64,000 bases of DNA, from NCBI RefSeq assembly GCF_001500125.1, contig NZ_LQIV01000013.1, positions 1 to 64,000 on the forward strand. The letters run 5' to 3'. The notes below the pieces were generated by a model. The model worked only from the letters and a program-made list of their open reading frames with translations. It was not told the origin of the DNA and ran no database searches. Shown in pieces: positions 1-8,792 of the stretch. The position numbers were made by a program, and so were the translations under genes. The number at the start of each line of letters is the position of its first letter. The stretch's first letter is position 1. The DNA is from Mycobacterium sp. IS-1742 (GTDB lineage: Bacteria; Actinomycetota; Actinomycetes; Mycobacteriales; Mycobacteriaceae).

Positions 1-60
1 CAGCGAATACACGTCGGCCGACGGGCCGACGGGTCCGCCGCTGAACCGTTCCGGCGCCAT
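1..60 (-). pseudogene. Ser/Thr protein kinase fragment, 5'-truncated, running off the left edge
   Basis: Read on the minus strand from the ATG at 60, the first 20 codons spell the activation-segment APE motif and subdomain IX of a bacterial Ser/Thr kinase: MAPERF, then GPSADVYSL. In an intact kinase about 170 residues carrying the P-loop, HRD and DFG motifs precede this point. Here the upstream frame (AVHSFASDLTPL...) does not resemble a kinase and meets a TAG about 75 bases upstream. Either the gene lost its 5' half or a short protein now starts at the APE methionine. The rest lies outside the window, so the length and fate of the gene are unknown. Confidence 0.45.
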
Positions 61-167
61 CTGCGCCGCCCACCCGATCTGGAGGGTTTCGAAGTTGCAA
101 AGCGGGGTAAGATCAGACGCGAAGCTGTGAACAGCCTAAACAGCTTGGCGTGCGGAGGACAGCGAAC

Positions 168-461
168 ATGTATACCAATGAATTCCCTGAGGAAACCCTT
201 CGAATTAACTTTGAACATTGGTTGTGTGAAGCCATCCGCACCGGTGTCCGCAGCGCCCACCTGCAGCCCCTCACCCCGCTGAGCGCGCAGACCTGGCAGG
301 CGATCGACGAGGTGGCCGACGCGGCCGCCGCGGTCGGAGGGCAGTCCGCCCACGTGGCACGTCTGCAGAACGTGGTGCTCGCCGCCCGCGAGCAGTTCGC
401 CCGCCAGCTCGACGGCACGCAGCGCGCCCCCCAGGTGTTGCTGGGCCGGGCGGCCAGCTAG
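168..461 (+). CDS. Small conserved-type hypothetical protein (97 aa)
   Basis: Not recognised. The start was set at the ATG at 168 because a GGAGGA Shine-Dalgarno tract ends about 9 nt before it; an in-frame GTG at 150 has no such site. The protein is mostly alpha-helical by composition, with an acidic N-terminus (YTNEFPEE) and Ala/Gln-rich heptad-like stretches, and no signal peptide or membrane segment. A short GC-rich hairpin follows the stop. It stands alone between the kinase remnant and the DUF4185 gene. Function unknown. Confidence 0.7.
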   Translation: MYTNEFPEETLRINFEHWLCEAIRTGVRSAHLQPLTPLSAQTWQAIDEVADAAAAVGGQSAHVARLQNVVLAAREQFARQLDGTQRAPQVLLGRAAS

Positions 462-489
462 CCGTCCTTTGCGCAAACAAATAAACCCC

Positions 490-504
490 GCGGCGAATCG
501 CCGC
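490..504 (+). terminator. Putative hairpin terminator
   Basis: Perfect 6-bp inverted repeat GCGGCG-AAT-CGCCGC, 29 bases after the stop of the small gene at 168-461. No T-run follows, which is common for mycobacterial hairpin terminators. Confidence 0.4.
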
Positions 505-648
505 AGTCTGGGCTGACGTAGGCGTCAGCTTCTTCTGGCAAACCATCTCGGATCGATCACGAAGGCGTTGCGGTTCGCTCCCCGACGCGGTCGGTAAACC
601 ACAGAGGCCACTACTGTCACACGGGTATCTCGGCCCGAAAGGTGTGAC

Positions 649-1965
649 ATGTCGGCCATGCGACGACTGGCGGCGCTGACCGTGGCGTCGGCGACTCTGG
701 CGTCGCTGGTGGTGCCGATCGTGACCAGCCCGCCCGCGGCCGCCGACCCCTGTTCGGTCCCCGTCGCGGCGCCGTCGGCCCGCAGTGCCAACCCGGGGTT
801 CACCGTCCCGAAGTTCCCGATCCTGCACCTGCCGATCGGTCGCAAACCCGCGCCGAAGACCACCGCCGCCGAGGCCGCGCAGTCCGACGCCGCTGTCGCC
901 CCCGACACCGAGGCGCGGGCGGCCGCGGCGCCCGCCGCGTCGGGAGCGACCGTCGTCGACACCGTCGCCGGGCCGGACTCGTCGTCCTACCCGCGGTTCG
1001 GCATCTCAGGGGCCGATCTCGGCATTCTCTGGGACAACGGGCGCACCGGCGCGCAGCGGCAGGTGCTGATCGCTTTCGGCGACACCTTCGGCAACTGCAG
1101 CCTGCAGGACCAGGAATGGCGGAAGAACACGCTGTTCCGCAGCGCGACCACGGACCTGTCGAACGGAATGGTGGTCACCGACCCGGTGCCCGGCGACACA
1201 TTCGGTGGTTCACCGGTCAACGCCAACCGGCCGAGCTTCTCCCGTCAGGTGATCCAGAGCCTCAACCTCGCGGCCACCGAGGTCACCGTGATCCCCACCG
1301 CCGGGATATCCGTGGGCACACGGCAGTACGTCAACTTCATGTCGGTCAGCCAGTGGGGCGCGCCCGGTCAGTGGTCGACGAACTTCTCGGCCGTCGCGGT
1401 CTCCGACGACAACGGCGAGACGTGGACGGTGCCGCGGACCAGCATTCGGCCCAGCTGGTTCAACACCGTGCCCGGGGTGCAGTTCGTGTGGGGCGATCAG
1501 AATTTCCAGATGGGCGCGTACCTGCGCCACAACGGCTACGTCTACGCATACGGCACCGGCGCCGGTCGCGGTGGGATGCCGTTCCTGTCCCGCGTCAGCG
1601 AGAACGCGGTCGCCGACAAATCAGCCTACGAGTACTACACGCCCTTCGGCTGGCTGCGCGGCTTTCCGTTCCTCGCCATCCAGGTGGTGTGGGCCCCGGG
1701 CAGTGAGATGTCGGTGGCGTGGAACGACCATCTGAAGAAATTCGTGATGCTCTACACCAACACGGTGAGCGACGTCGTGATGCGCACCGCCGACAAGCCC
1801 GAGGGCCCCTGGAGTTCGGCCAAGACGATCGTCACCTCGGCCGCCATGCCCGGCGGCATCTACGCCCCCTACATCCACCCCTGGTCGAAGGGCGACGACC
1901 TGTACTTCACGCTGTCGCGCTGGTCGGACTACAGCACCCTGCTGATGCACACCACACTCGGCTAG
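649..1965 (+). CDS. Secreted DUF4185 domain protein
   Basis: This 438-residue protein begins with a Sec signal peptide (basic MSAMRR, hydrophobic core, AAA-D cleavage region near residue 30-35). An Ala/Pro-rich linker to about residue 105 follows, then a DUF4185 domain with the family hallmarks: a GDTFG motif near residue 145 and Trp/Tyr-rich strands, including a VSDDNGETW Asp-box-like turn. DUF4185 proteins resemble sialidase-type beta-propellers and are common secreted proteins of mycobacteria, but the substrate is not known. The ATG at 649 is used; a second ATG three codons on is possible. Its stop overlaps that of the convergent Cys-rich gene by 4 bp. Confidence 0.85.
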   Translation: MSAMRRLAALTVASATLASLVVPIVTSPPAAADPCSVPVAAPSARSANPGFTVPKFPILHLPIGRKPAPKTTAAEAAQSDAAVAPDTEARAAAAPAASGATVVDTVAGPDSSSYPRFGISGADLGILWDNGRTGAQRQVLIAFGDTFGNCSLQDQEWRKNTLFRSATTDLSNGMVVTDPVPGDTFGGSPVNANRPSFSRQVIQSLNLAATEVTVIPTAGISVGTRQYVNFMSVSQWGAPGQWSTNFSAVAVSDDNGETWTVPRTSIRPSWFNTVPGVQFVWGDQNFQMGAYLRHNGYVYAYGTGAGRGGMPFLSRVSENAVADKSAYEYYTPFGWLRGFPFLAIQVVWAPGSEMSVAWNDHLKKFVMLYTNTVSDVVMRTADKPEGPWSSAKTIVTSAAMPGGIYAPYIHPWSKGDDLYFTLSRWSDYSTLLMHTTLG

Positions 1966-2351
1966 ACGTGCACATCCCTCAGGCCGACCGCGTTGCGCAG
2001 CCCTGAACAGTTGTAACACCCCACGCAGCCAACACAATTGGTGCACTTCGCGCATCCGATGCACGCGACGCACCTGGCGCAGGCGAAACACCCCACACAG
2101 GCCAGGCACGCGCTCACCGCGAACGACAGTGCGGTGAGCGCACTCCCGGCCACCGCCGCGCTGGAGGCGGTGGCGACCGACCCCGTCACCCCGGCGCTGT
2201 TGACGGTGCCCACCGAGGCCGAGACGCCGGCGCTGTTGACCGTGCCCACGGAGGCCGAGACGCCGGCGCTGTTGACGGTCGCCACCGACCGGACGACCCC
2301 GGCGCTCGCGCGGGTCGCCCTGGATCGCAACACCGCAGGCACTCGCGTCAT
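1962..2351 (-). CDS. Cysteine-every-third-residue repeat protein (129 aa), unknown function
   Basis: The ATG at 2351 overlaps the stop of the SDR gene (ATGA), so the two are translationally coupled. After a basic N-terminus (MTRVPAVLRSRATRAS), about 60 residues form 12-residue repeats of the type SVGTVNSAGVSA. The chain then switches to an uninterrupted C-x-x tripeptide series: twelve cysteines at exact three-residue spacing (CLA CVG CFA CAR CVA CIG CAK CTN CVG CVG CYN CSG), ending LRNAVGLRDVHV. The 12-mers are themselves four tripeptides, so the whole protein shares one period. No family was recognised. Metal or Fe-S binding, a disulfide-laddered solenoid, or a modified peptide precursor are all possible. 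It is the last gene of the ABC-transporter operon. Confidence 0.75.
   Translation of the reverse strand: MTRVPAVLRSRATRASAGVVRSVATVNSAGVSASVGTVNSAGVSASVGTVNSAGVTGSVATASSAAVAGSALTALSFAVSACLACVGCFACARCVACIGCAKCTNCVGCVGCYNCSGLRNAVGLRDVHV
2191..2298. repeat. 36-bp tandem repeat, three copies
   Basis: Three consecutive units start at 2191, 2227 and 2263, each beginning CCGGCGCTGTTGAC. The first two are nearly identical and the third diverges towards its end. The unit length is a multiple of three and encodes the 12-residue repeats of the minus-strand Cys-rich protein, so it reflects protein repeat expansion rather than a non-coding array. Confidence 0.85.
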
Positions 2352-3088
2352 CCCGCCGTCTTCCCGTTGTCCACCACGTACACCGCACCGTGCACCGCCG
2401 AGGCGTCGTCGCTGGCCAGAAACGCGATGGTCTTGGCGACGTCGGCGACGTCCATCATCCCGCGGGGCGCGGCGATCCGCATGATCAAGTTCCAGTCCGC
2501 CTGCTCCGGGGCGGCGAAGTCCGTGGTCTGCGGGGTCACCATCCCGCCGGGGCACACGGCGTTGACCCGCAACCGGTCCGCGGTGAACTCGATGGCCAGC
2601 GCGCGGGTCAGGCCGACCAGGCCGTGTTTGGCCGCACAGTAGCCCGCGGAGTACACCTCGCCCTCCACGCCGGCGATGGACGCCACGTTGACGATGCTGC
2701 CGCCGGTCTCGAGCAGGTGCGGCAACGCGGCGCGGCACAGGAAGAACGGGCCGTTGAGGTTGACGGCGAGGTCGTGGTCCCAGTCCGCATCGGACATCGT
2801 CGGTGTGTGCCGCATCTGGTGGTAGCCCGCGACATTGGCCAGCACGTCGAGCCTGCCGAACCTCTCGACGCAGTCGTCGACGGCTTCGCGGCAGGCGGCG
2901 GGGGAGGTGATGTCGACCGACGCGTACGCCCCGCCGGGCACGTCGGCGAACACCGACGCCATCCGGTGGGTGTCCCGGGAGATCCCGAACACGGTCGCGC
3001 CGCGCTCGGCGAACAGTTTCGCGGTGGCCGCGCCGAGCCCCGACGACGCACCCGTCACCAACGCCACCTTGCCGCTCAGTTGTGCCAT
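2348..3088 (-). CDS. SDR-family NAD(P)-dependent oxidoreductase
   Basis: A 246-residue classical short-chain dehydrogenase. The TGASSGLG cofactor loop is near residue 13-20, NVAGY stands in for the NNAG motif, and the catalytic Ser lies in NVASIAG with the YCAAK Tyr-Lys pair after it; the C-terminus is complete. Such enzymes oxidise or reduce alcohol/ketone groups; the substrate cannot be told. It starts 13 bp after the ABC ATPase gene and overlaps the Cys-rich gene by 4 bp, which places it inside the transporter operon. This suggests its substrate is linked to the imported or exported compound (inference). Confidence 0.88.
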   Translation of the reverse strand: MAQLSGKVALVTGASSGLGAATAKLFAERGATVFGISRDTHRMASVFADVPGGAYASVDITSPAACREAVDDCVERFGRLDVLANVAGYHQMRHTPTMSDADWDHDLAVNLNGPFFLCRAALPHLLETGGSIVNVASIAGVEGEVYSAGYCAAKHGLVGLTRALAIEFTADRLRVNAVCPGGMVTPQTTDFAAPEQADWNLIMRIAAPRGMMDVADVAKTIAFLASDDASAVHGAVYVVDNGKTAG

Positions 3089-3101
3089 GGGAGTGAGCCT
3101 C

Positions 3102-4733
3102 TCACGCGGAGGCGCGCGGCCGAGCTGGAGGTACGGCTGCCAGCAGGTCGCGGGTGTAGGGCTGTTCGGGCGCGGCGAACAGATCGGCCGCGGGCCGGTA
3201 CTCGACCGCGACGCCGTCGCGCATCACCAGCACGTCGTGGCTCATCCGCTGGATGACCGCGAGGTCGTGGCCGATGAACAGATAGGTCAGGCCGAGGTCA
3301 CGCTGCAGGCCGGCGAGCAGGTCGAGAACCTTCGACTGCACCGAAACGTCAAGGGAGGCGGTCGATTCGTCGAGGATGAGCAGATCGGGTTCGGTCGCCA
3401 GCGCACGGGCGATGCTCACGCGCTGGCGCTGACCGCCGGACAGTTCGTGCGGGTACCGCGAACTGAAGTCGGCGGGCAGGCCGACGAGGCCGAGTAGTTC
3501 GGCGACGCGCGCCCGGCGGGCGGCCCGCCCGTCGACGAGCTTGTGCACCGCCAGCGGTTCGCCGATCGCCGCACCCACCCGCATCCGGGAGTTCAACGAG
3601 GAGAACGGGTCCTGGAACACCAGGCTGATGCGGCGGCGCAGCTTCTTCTCGTCGGCGCCCCGTACGGCGAGCACGTCGGCGCCGTCGAGGTTTGCGGACC
3701 CGGCACGGGGTGTGACCAGACCGGTCAGCGCGGCCGCGACGGTCGACTTCCCGGACCCGGACTCGCCGACCAGGCCGAGCGTGCTGCCGCGGCGGATGCG
3801 GAACGAGAGATCCCGTACCGCATGCACGGTCGAGCGGCCGGTCGGACCCGACACGTCGAAGCGGACGTCGAGGCCGTCGACCTCGAGCAGGACGGGGGCG
3901 TCCGGATCGGCCGGCGGCGGACCGTCGCCACCGACGAGGGGCCGCGCCGCCAGCAGTTCGCGGGTGTAGGCGTGCTGTGGGCGGTCGAACACGTCGAGTA
4001 CCGGGGCATGTTCGACCGCCACCCCGTTCTGCAGGACGGTGACGTCGTCGGCGACCTGCCCGATCACCCCGAGGTCGTGGCTGATCCACACGACCGCGGT
4101 CCCGAAGTCTCGCTGGAGATCTCGCACCAGCTCGATGATCTGCGCCTGCGTGGTGACGTCGAGCGCTGTCGTCGGCTCGTCGGCGATCAACAGTTCCGGG
4201 TCGCACGCCAGGGCGATCGCGATCATCACCCGCTGGCGCTGTCCGCCCGACAACTGGTGCGGGTAGGAGTCCAGGCGGCGTTCGGGCTCGGGCAGGCCCA
4301 CCGCGGTGAGCAGTTCCAGGGCGCGTCCCCGGGCCTGCCTGCGCGTCATGTTCCGGTGGGCCTCGAGGGATTCGGTGATCTGACGCTCCAGGGTCAGCAG
4401 CGGGTTCAGTGACGTGCCGGGGTCCTGGAACACGAAACCGATCCGGCCGCCGTGCACGGCGCGAAGCGTGCGGGCCGAGGCGCCGACCAACTGTGTCGGC
4501 GTCTGCCCGCCGAGCAGGCTGGATCCGCTGACCACCGCGCCGGGGGCGTCCAGCAGACCCGTGGCGGCCAGCACCGTCATCGACTTCCCCGAGCCCGACT
4601 CCCCGACGATGCCGAGCGTCTTCTCCCGCTCGACGGTGAACGAGACGCCGCGCACGATCTCACGCCTGCCGATCCGCACGCCCAGCTCGGCGACGTCGAG
4701 GACGGGTCCGGTCATCGCTTCCTCCGGTGTCAT
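3102..4733 (-). CDS. Peptide-type ABC transporter, double ATP-binding protein (DppD-DppF fusion)
   Basis: A 543-residue protein with two complete ABC ATPase domains in tandem. Each has a Walker A GESGSGKS (first at residues 44-51), an LSGGQRQR signature and a Walker B ([24 protein letters not shown]). Each half also carries the oligopeptide-transporter C-terminal extension. It would energise the two permeases encoded just upstream. The ATG at 4733 overlaps the upstream permease stop (ATGA); a second ATG at 4715 is a weaker choice. Fused DppD-DppF proteins are common in actinobacteria. The substrate may be peptides, nickel or other small molecules; the sequence alone does not decide. Confidence 0.92.
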   Translation of the reverse strand: MTPEEAMTGPVLDVAELGVRIGRREIVRGVSFTVEREKTLGIVGESGSGKSMTVLAATGLLDAPGAVVSGSSLLGGQTPTQLVGASARTLRAVHGGRIGFVFQDPGTSLNPLLTLERQITESLEAHRNMTRRQARGRALELLTAVGLPEPERRLDSYPHQLSGGQRQRVMIAIALACDPELLIADEPTTALDVTTQAQIIELVRDLQRDFGTAVVWISHDLGVIGQVADDVTVLQNGVAVEHAPVLDVFDRPQHAYTRELLAARPLVGGDGPPPADPDAPVLLEVDGLDVRFDVSGPTGRSTVHAVRDLSFRIRRGSTLGLVGESGSGKSTVAAALTGLVTPRAGSANLDGADVLAVRGADEKKLRRRISLVFQDPFSSLNSRMRVGAAIGEPLAVHKLVDGRAARRARVAELLGLVGLPADFSSRYPHELSGGQRQRVSIARALATEPDLLILDESTASLDVSVQSKVLDLLAGLQRDLGLTYLFIGHDLAVIQRMSHDVLVMRDGVAVEYRPAADLFAAPEQPYTRDLLAAVPPARPRASA

Positions 4734-5617
4734 CCTCGCTCCCTGCGTGCGCGTGCCTCGATCATCGTGCGCTGCTTGGGATCCAGCACATCGCGCAGCC
4801 CGTCGCCGAACAGGTTGAACGCCAGGACGATGACGAATATCGCCGCGCCGGGGAACACCGCCATCCACCACGCCAGCGTGACGAAGCCCTGTGAATCGAA
4901 GATCATCCGACCCAGCGACGGCTGTGGCGGCTGGATGCCCAGGCCGAGGAACGACAGCGCAGCCTCCGACAGGATCGCGAACGCCAGCGACAGCGACGTC
5001 TGCACGATCAGCGGTCCGGAGATGTTGGGCAGCACGTGGCGGCCCAGGATGTAGAGGTGTCCGGTGCCCATCGTCCGCGACACCGCCACATACGGTTCCA
5101 CCCGCACCGACAGCGTGCTCGCCCTGGCCACGCGGGCGAAGATCGGGGTGAAGACGATGCCGATCGCAAGGATCGTCGTCGTCACGCCCGGCCCGAGGAT
5201 CGCCACCACCGCGAGCGCGAGCAGCAGCACCGGAAACGCGAACATCACGTCGACGATGCGCATCAGCACGGTGTCGAGCCACCCGCCGCGGTAGCCGGCG
5301 ACCACACCCACCGTGACCCCGACGACGACCGCGAACGCCACGCTGACCACGGACACCCGCATCGACGCCTGGACGGCGACGAGCACGCGCGAGAACACGT
5401 CGCGGCCGAGTTCGTCGGTGCCGAACCAGTGCGTGCCGCTGGGTGACTGCAGGGCGTTCGGCACGTCGATGTCGTTGACGCCGTACGGGATCAACCACTG
5501 TGCGAACAGCGCGACGACGACGACCACGGCGAGGACCACCGAGCTGACCACCGTGACGGGATTGCCGAGCAGCAACCGCCAGGAGGCGATGCGGGTCGTT
5601 TCGGTGGGGGCGGTCAT
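4730..5617 (-). CDS. ABC transporter permease, DppC/OppC type
   Basis: A 295-residue inner-membrane permease with an N-terminal membrane segment near residues 20-40, then five more helices. The family N-terminal signature (PYGVNDIDVPNALQ, HWFGTDELGRD) is followed by the EAA-type loop EAALSFLGLGIQPPQPSLG near residues 225-245, which contacts the ATPase. It pairs with the DppB-type permease upstream and is coupled to it by ATGA overlap (5614-5617) and to the ATPase downstream by another. Confidence 0.92.
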   Translation of the reverse strand: MTAPTETTRIASWRLLLGNPVTVVSSVVLAVVVVVALFAQWLIPYGVNDIDVPNALQSPSGTHWFGTDELGRDVFSRVLVAVQASMRVSVVSVAFAVVVGVTVGVVAGYRGGWLDTVLMRIVDVMFAFPVLLLALAVVAILGPGVTTTILAIGIVFTPIFARVARASTLSVRVEPYVAVSRTMGTGHLYILGRHVLPNISGPLIVQTSLSLAFAILSEAALSFLGLGIQPPQPSLGRMIFDSQGFVTLAWWMAVFPGAAIFVIVLAFNLFGDGLRDVLDPKQRTMIEARARRERG

Positions 5618-6582
5618 GACAGCCGGATCCTCGGGTCGGCGACCGCGTACAGCACGTCGACGATCAGGTTGATGAGCAGGAACAGGGCCGCCATCAGCAG
5701 CACCGCGCCCTGGATGACGGGGTAGTCGCGGGCGGCGACGGCGTTGTAGACGAGCCGGCCCAGGCCGGGCCAGGCGAACACGACCTCGACGACGATGACG
5801 CCGCCCAGGATCGTGGCCAGCTGGATGCCGGTGATGGTGAGCACGGGGATCAGCGCGTTGCGCACCGTGTGACGCAGCGTGACCACCCGCGGCGCAAGGC
5901 CTTTCGACCGAGCCGTGCGCACGTACCCCATCGACGCCACCTCCAGCACCGCGGACCGGATGTAGCGGGTCATGATCGCCGCGGCCACCAGTCCGACCGT
6001 CAGCCCCGGCAGGATGATGTGGCGAAGCCAGCCCGCCGGGTCGTCGAACAGCGGCCGGTACCCCGAGGTGGGCAGCCAGCCGAGGGTGGACGAGAACAGC
6101 GCGATCAGCAGGATCCCGAGCCAGAAATCCGGGACCGAGACGCCGAACTGACTGCCGACCCGCACGATCGCGTCGCTGACCCGGCCCTCGCGCAGCGCCG
6201 CCCAGATACCCGCGGGCACCGCGATGAGCAACGCGAACACGATGCCCACCAGCCCGAGGGACACCGTCGCGGGCAGCCGGTCGAGCAGGGTGGCGGTGAC
6301 GGGGTCACCGTTGCGGAAACTCACCCCGAGGTCGCCGGTGAGCGCGTTGCCCAGATAGCTGAAGAACTGCACGATCAGCGGGCGGTCCAGGCCGCTCGCC
6401 GACCGCAGCGCCTCGTAGGCCTCCGGGGTGTACCGGGTCCCGAGCGCGATGCGTACGGGGTCGCCGGGCACCAACTGCACGAGCGCGAACACCACGATCA
6501 GGACGCCGATCAGCACCACCACCGAGTAGGCGATGCGCCGGGCCAGGAACCGCACGACCGGGTGGGTGAGCAACGCGGTCAT
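5614..6582 (-). CDS. ABC transporter permease, DppB/OppB type
   Basis: A 322-residue permease with the family features: an N-terminal helix (RRIAYSVVVLIGVLIVVFALVQ), the LVPGDPVRIALG periplasmic motif, GLDRPLIVQ, and the cytoplasmic EAA-like region RTARSKGLAPRVVTLRHTVRNA. Full length for the family. The start ATG at 6582 overlaps the stop of the binding-protein gene, and its own stop overlaps the DppC-type start, so all transporter subunits are translated in a coupled chain. Confidence 0.92.
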   Translation of the reverse strand: MTALLTHPVVRFLARRIAYSVVVLIGVLIVVFALVQLVPGDPVRIALGTRYTPEAYEALRSASGLDRPLIVQFFSYLGNALTGDLGVSFRNGDPVTATLLDRLPATVSLGLVGIVFALLIAVPAGIWAALREGRVSDAIVRVGSQFGVSVPDFWLGILLIALFSSTLGWLPTSGYRPLFDDPAGWLRHIILPGLTVGLVAAAIMTRYIRSAVLEVASMGYVRTARSKGLAPRVVTLRHTVRNALIPVLTITGIQLATILGGVIVVEVVFAWPGLGRLVYNAVAARDYPVIQGAVLLMAALFLLINLIVDVLYAVADPRIRLS

Positions 6583-8129
6583 GTCGATTCGTCCTCACCG
6601 AGGACGGCGCCGCGGAACCGGACCGCACCGTCGCGGCGCGCCTCGTACCCCGACAGCGCCGGTGTCCAGGCCTGGATGACCGACGGGTTGTAGAGGTAGA
6701 TGTAGCTCACCTGGTCGGCGATGCGGGTGGCGGCCTCGGCGTAGACGTTTCGGCGCCTGTCGCGGTCGGTCTCGACACGGCCGGCGTCGAGCAGCCGGTC
6801 CACCGCCGGATCGGAGAACTTCTGCGCGTTGCTGGTGCCGTTGGTGTGGTGCTGGGCGTAGTAGAAGTCGTCGGGGTCGATGTTGCCGAGCCAGCCCATC
6901 ATCAACATGTCGAAGTTGCCGTTGTTCTGCTCGTCGAGCCAGGTGGCGAAATCCACCGTGCGGATGTCGACGGTGATCCCCAGGGGCGCGAGGTTGTCGG
7001 CGATGATCTGCGCGGCGGTGACCGTCTCGGGGTATTCGCTGGTGACCAGCATGTCGAGTCTGTCCGGATCGGCCCCCGCCTCGGCGAGCAGGCCCTTGGC
7101 GGTGTCCAGGCCCGCCTCGGCGGAGGCGGGATACCGGTCGTAGGGGGTGTACCAGGGGTTGCCCTCGGGGATCGCGAGCTGATTGCGGGCCGCGGTCCCG
7201 TAGCTCGTCGCCGCGACGATCGCCTCGCGGTCGATGCCGTAGGCGATCGCCTGGCGCACCCGCACGTCGTTCCACGGCGCACGGGCCTCGTTGAGCGCCA
7301 GATACCAGTAGTCGTTGCTCGGGGTGACGGCGAGGCGCAGGGAATCGTCGTCGCGCAGCTGCGAGACACGCTGCGGGGGAACCGAATCGGTCCAGTCGAC
7401 CTCCCCGGCCTGCAGCGCCGACAACGCCGTCGACGGTTCGGAGATGAAACGGAACGTCACTCCCGAGATCCGCGGACCGCCACCCCAGTACGAGGGGTTC
7501 GCGCGCAACGTGATCGAGTCACCGCTGGTGGCGCCTGCGAACGAGAACGGCCCGGTCCCGACGGGATGGGTGGCGATGCGTCCGCTCTCGACGTTGGCCC
7601 GGGACACGATCGCCATCCCCTTGAACCCGCCGAGGTTCGTCAGCAGGTTGGGGGTCGGTTTGTCCACGGTGATCCGCACGGTGGCCGGGTCGACGGCGGT
7701 GACGTCGGTGACGGCGCTGAACTTGTCGACGTTGGTCAGTTCCTCGTCGATGATGCGGCGGTAGGAGTAGACGACGTCGTCGGCGGTGAACGGCGACCCG
7801 TCGTGGAACGTGACCCCGCGCCGCAGGTGGAATGTCCACACCAACTGATCGGGGCTGACGTCCCAGCGTTCGGCGAGCGCCGGGCGCATCTCGAGGTCGG
7901 CGTCGGGTTCCACCAGCGTGTCGAAGACGTTCTCGAGCACTTCGAACGAGAAGTACGCGCTGGTCTTGTGCGGGTCGAGTTGGTCGGGTTCGCCCGCGAT
8001 CGCGGCGACCAGGTTGCCGGTCGCGGCGTCGCCGAGGTCGACGCGTTCACCGGTGGAGCAGCCGGTGAGCGCGAGCAGCAGCGCGACGGTGAGCGCCAGG
8101 CAGGCAGCCCGCACCGCGTCACGCCGCAT
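6579..8129 (-). CDS. Peptide-type ABC transporter substrate-binding lipoprotein (SBP family 5)
   Basis: A 516-residue family-5 solute-binding protein and first gene of the operon. A signal peptide with lipobox LTGC gives an acylated Cys24, so the protein is tethered outside the membrane. Family motifs are seen: LDPHKTSAYFSFEVLENVFDTL near residues 50-70, WTFHLRRGVTFHDGSPF and the DVVYSYRR segment. The ATG at 8129 is preferred over the GTG at 8138 because GAGG lies 8 nt before it. The ligand is not evident. The 120 bp to the divergent secreted-protein gene must hold the operon promoter. Confidence 0.92.
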   Translation of the reverse strand: MRRDAVRAACLALTVALLLALTGCSTGERVDLGDAATGNLVAAIAGEPDQLDPHKTSAYFSFEVLENVFDTLVEPDADLEMRPALAERWDVSPDQLVWTFHLRRGVTFHDGSPFTADDVVYSYRRIIDEELTNVDKFSAVTDVTAVDPATVRITVDKPTPNLLTNLGGFKGMAIVSRANVESGRIATHPVGTGPFSFAGATSGDSITLRANPSYWGGGPRISGVTFRFISEPSTALSALQAGEVDWTDSVPPQRVSQLRDDDSLRLAVTPSNDYWYLALNEARAPWNDVRVRQAIAYGIDREAIVAATSYGTAARNQLAIPEGNPWYTPYDRYPASAEAGLDTAKGLLAEAGADPDRLDMLVTSEYPETVTAAQIIADNLAPLGITVDIRTVDFATWLDEQNNGNFDMLMMGWLGNIDPDDFYYAQHHTNGTSNAQKFSDPAVDRLLDAGRVETDRDRRRNVYAEAATRIADQVSYIYLYNPSVIQAWTPALSGYEARRDGAVRFRGAVLGEDEST

Positions 8130-8249
8130 CACGACCACCTCAAGATCAACCAGGCACCTCCACGCTTCTTACCCCACCGGGTCGTCGCCGCAAACGCCGA
8201 AGCGGCGAACCGGTGACTTCCGGGGAGGCGGACTGTCATACTGACCCCG

Positions 8250-8792
8250 ATGACCACCATCTCGCGACTGCTGGCCGCCGCGCTCCTGGCGCTCGGCGTC
8301 GCCACCGTCGCCACCGTCGCCGCCGGTCCGGCGCATGCCGAACAGCAGGTGCTGCAGGGGGTCTACACCTACACCCAGCAGGATGGCCTGACCGGCGAGT
8401 GGGAGATCCTCCCGTCGTGCGTGCCCACGGTGGGGGATCTGCGCGAGCCGCTCTACCTGCCGGTCGCCTGCCGTCTGCACGTGACGTCGTTCCCGGAGGT
8501 CAAGAGCGGGGACGCGGTGCTCACCAACGGGGTGTGGACCTACGACACCACGATCGCCGACGGGGTGATCTGCTCGGACGGCAGTCCGCTGCAGGTCGTC
8601 GAGGTCCTCGAGTTCAACACCGACACGATGACCGGCACGCGCACCACCACCCACGCCCCCGGGTGCAACGGCCAGCTCCCGGCGACGATGATCAAGACGT
8701 CGTTCACCCTGGCGTTCAAGAAACCGTTGCCGATCCCGGTGGACAAGTACCCGCTGATCTGCGAGCCGGGCGGCCTGAGGCGCTGCTTCTAA
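8250..8792 (+). CDS. Secreted hypothetical protein (180 aa)
   Basis: A small exported protein: MTTISR, a long Ala/Leu/Val core and an AHA-EQQ cleavage site near residue 30. The mature part contains about five cysteines (SCVPT, VACRLH, ICSDG, PGCNG, ICEPG) that could form disulfides outside the membrane. It resembles the uncharacterised secreted proteins of about 170-180 aa common in mycobacteria; no function known. CATACT at 8237-8242 sits 7 nt before the ATG, so the mRNA is probably leaderless. Its stop overlaps that of the convergent SDR. Confidence 0.8.
   Translation: MTTISRLLAAALLALGVATVATVAAGPAHAEQQVLQGVYTYTQQDGLTGEWEILPSCVPTVGDLREPLYLPVACRLHVTSFPEVKSGDAVLTNGVWTYDTTIADGVICSDGSPLQVVEVLEFNTDTMTGTRTTTHAPGCNGQLPATMIKTSFTLAFKKPLPIPVDKYPLICEPGGLRRCF

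Noticed and set aside
2191..2298. 36-bp repeats as a CRISPR-like array
   Set aside because: Units are contiguous without spacers and code for protein repeats in frame.
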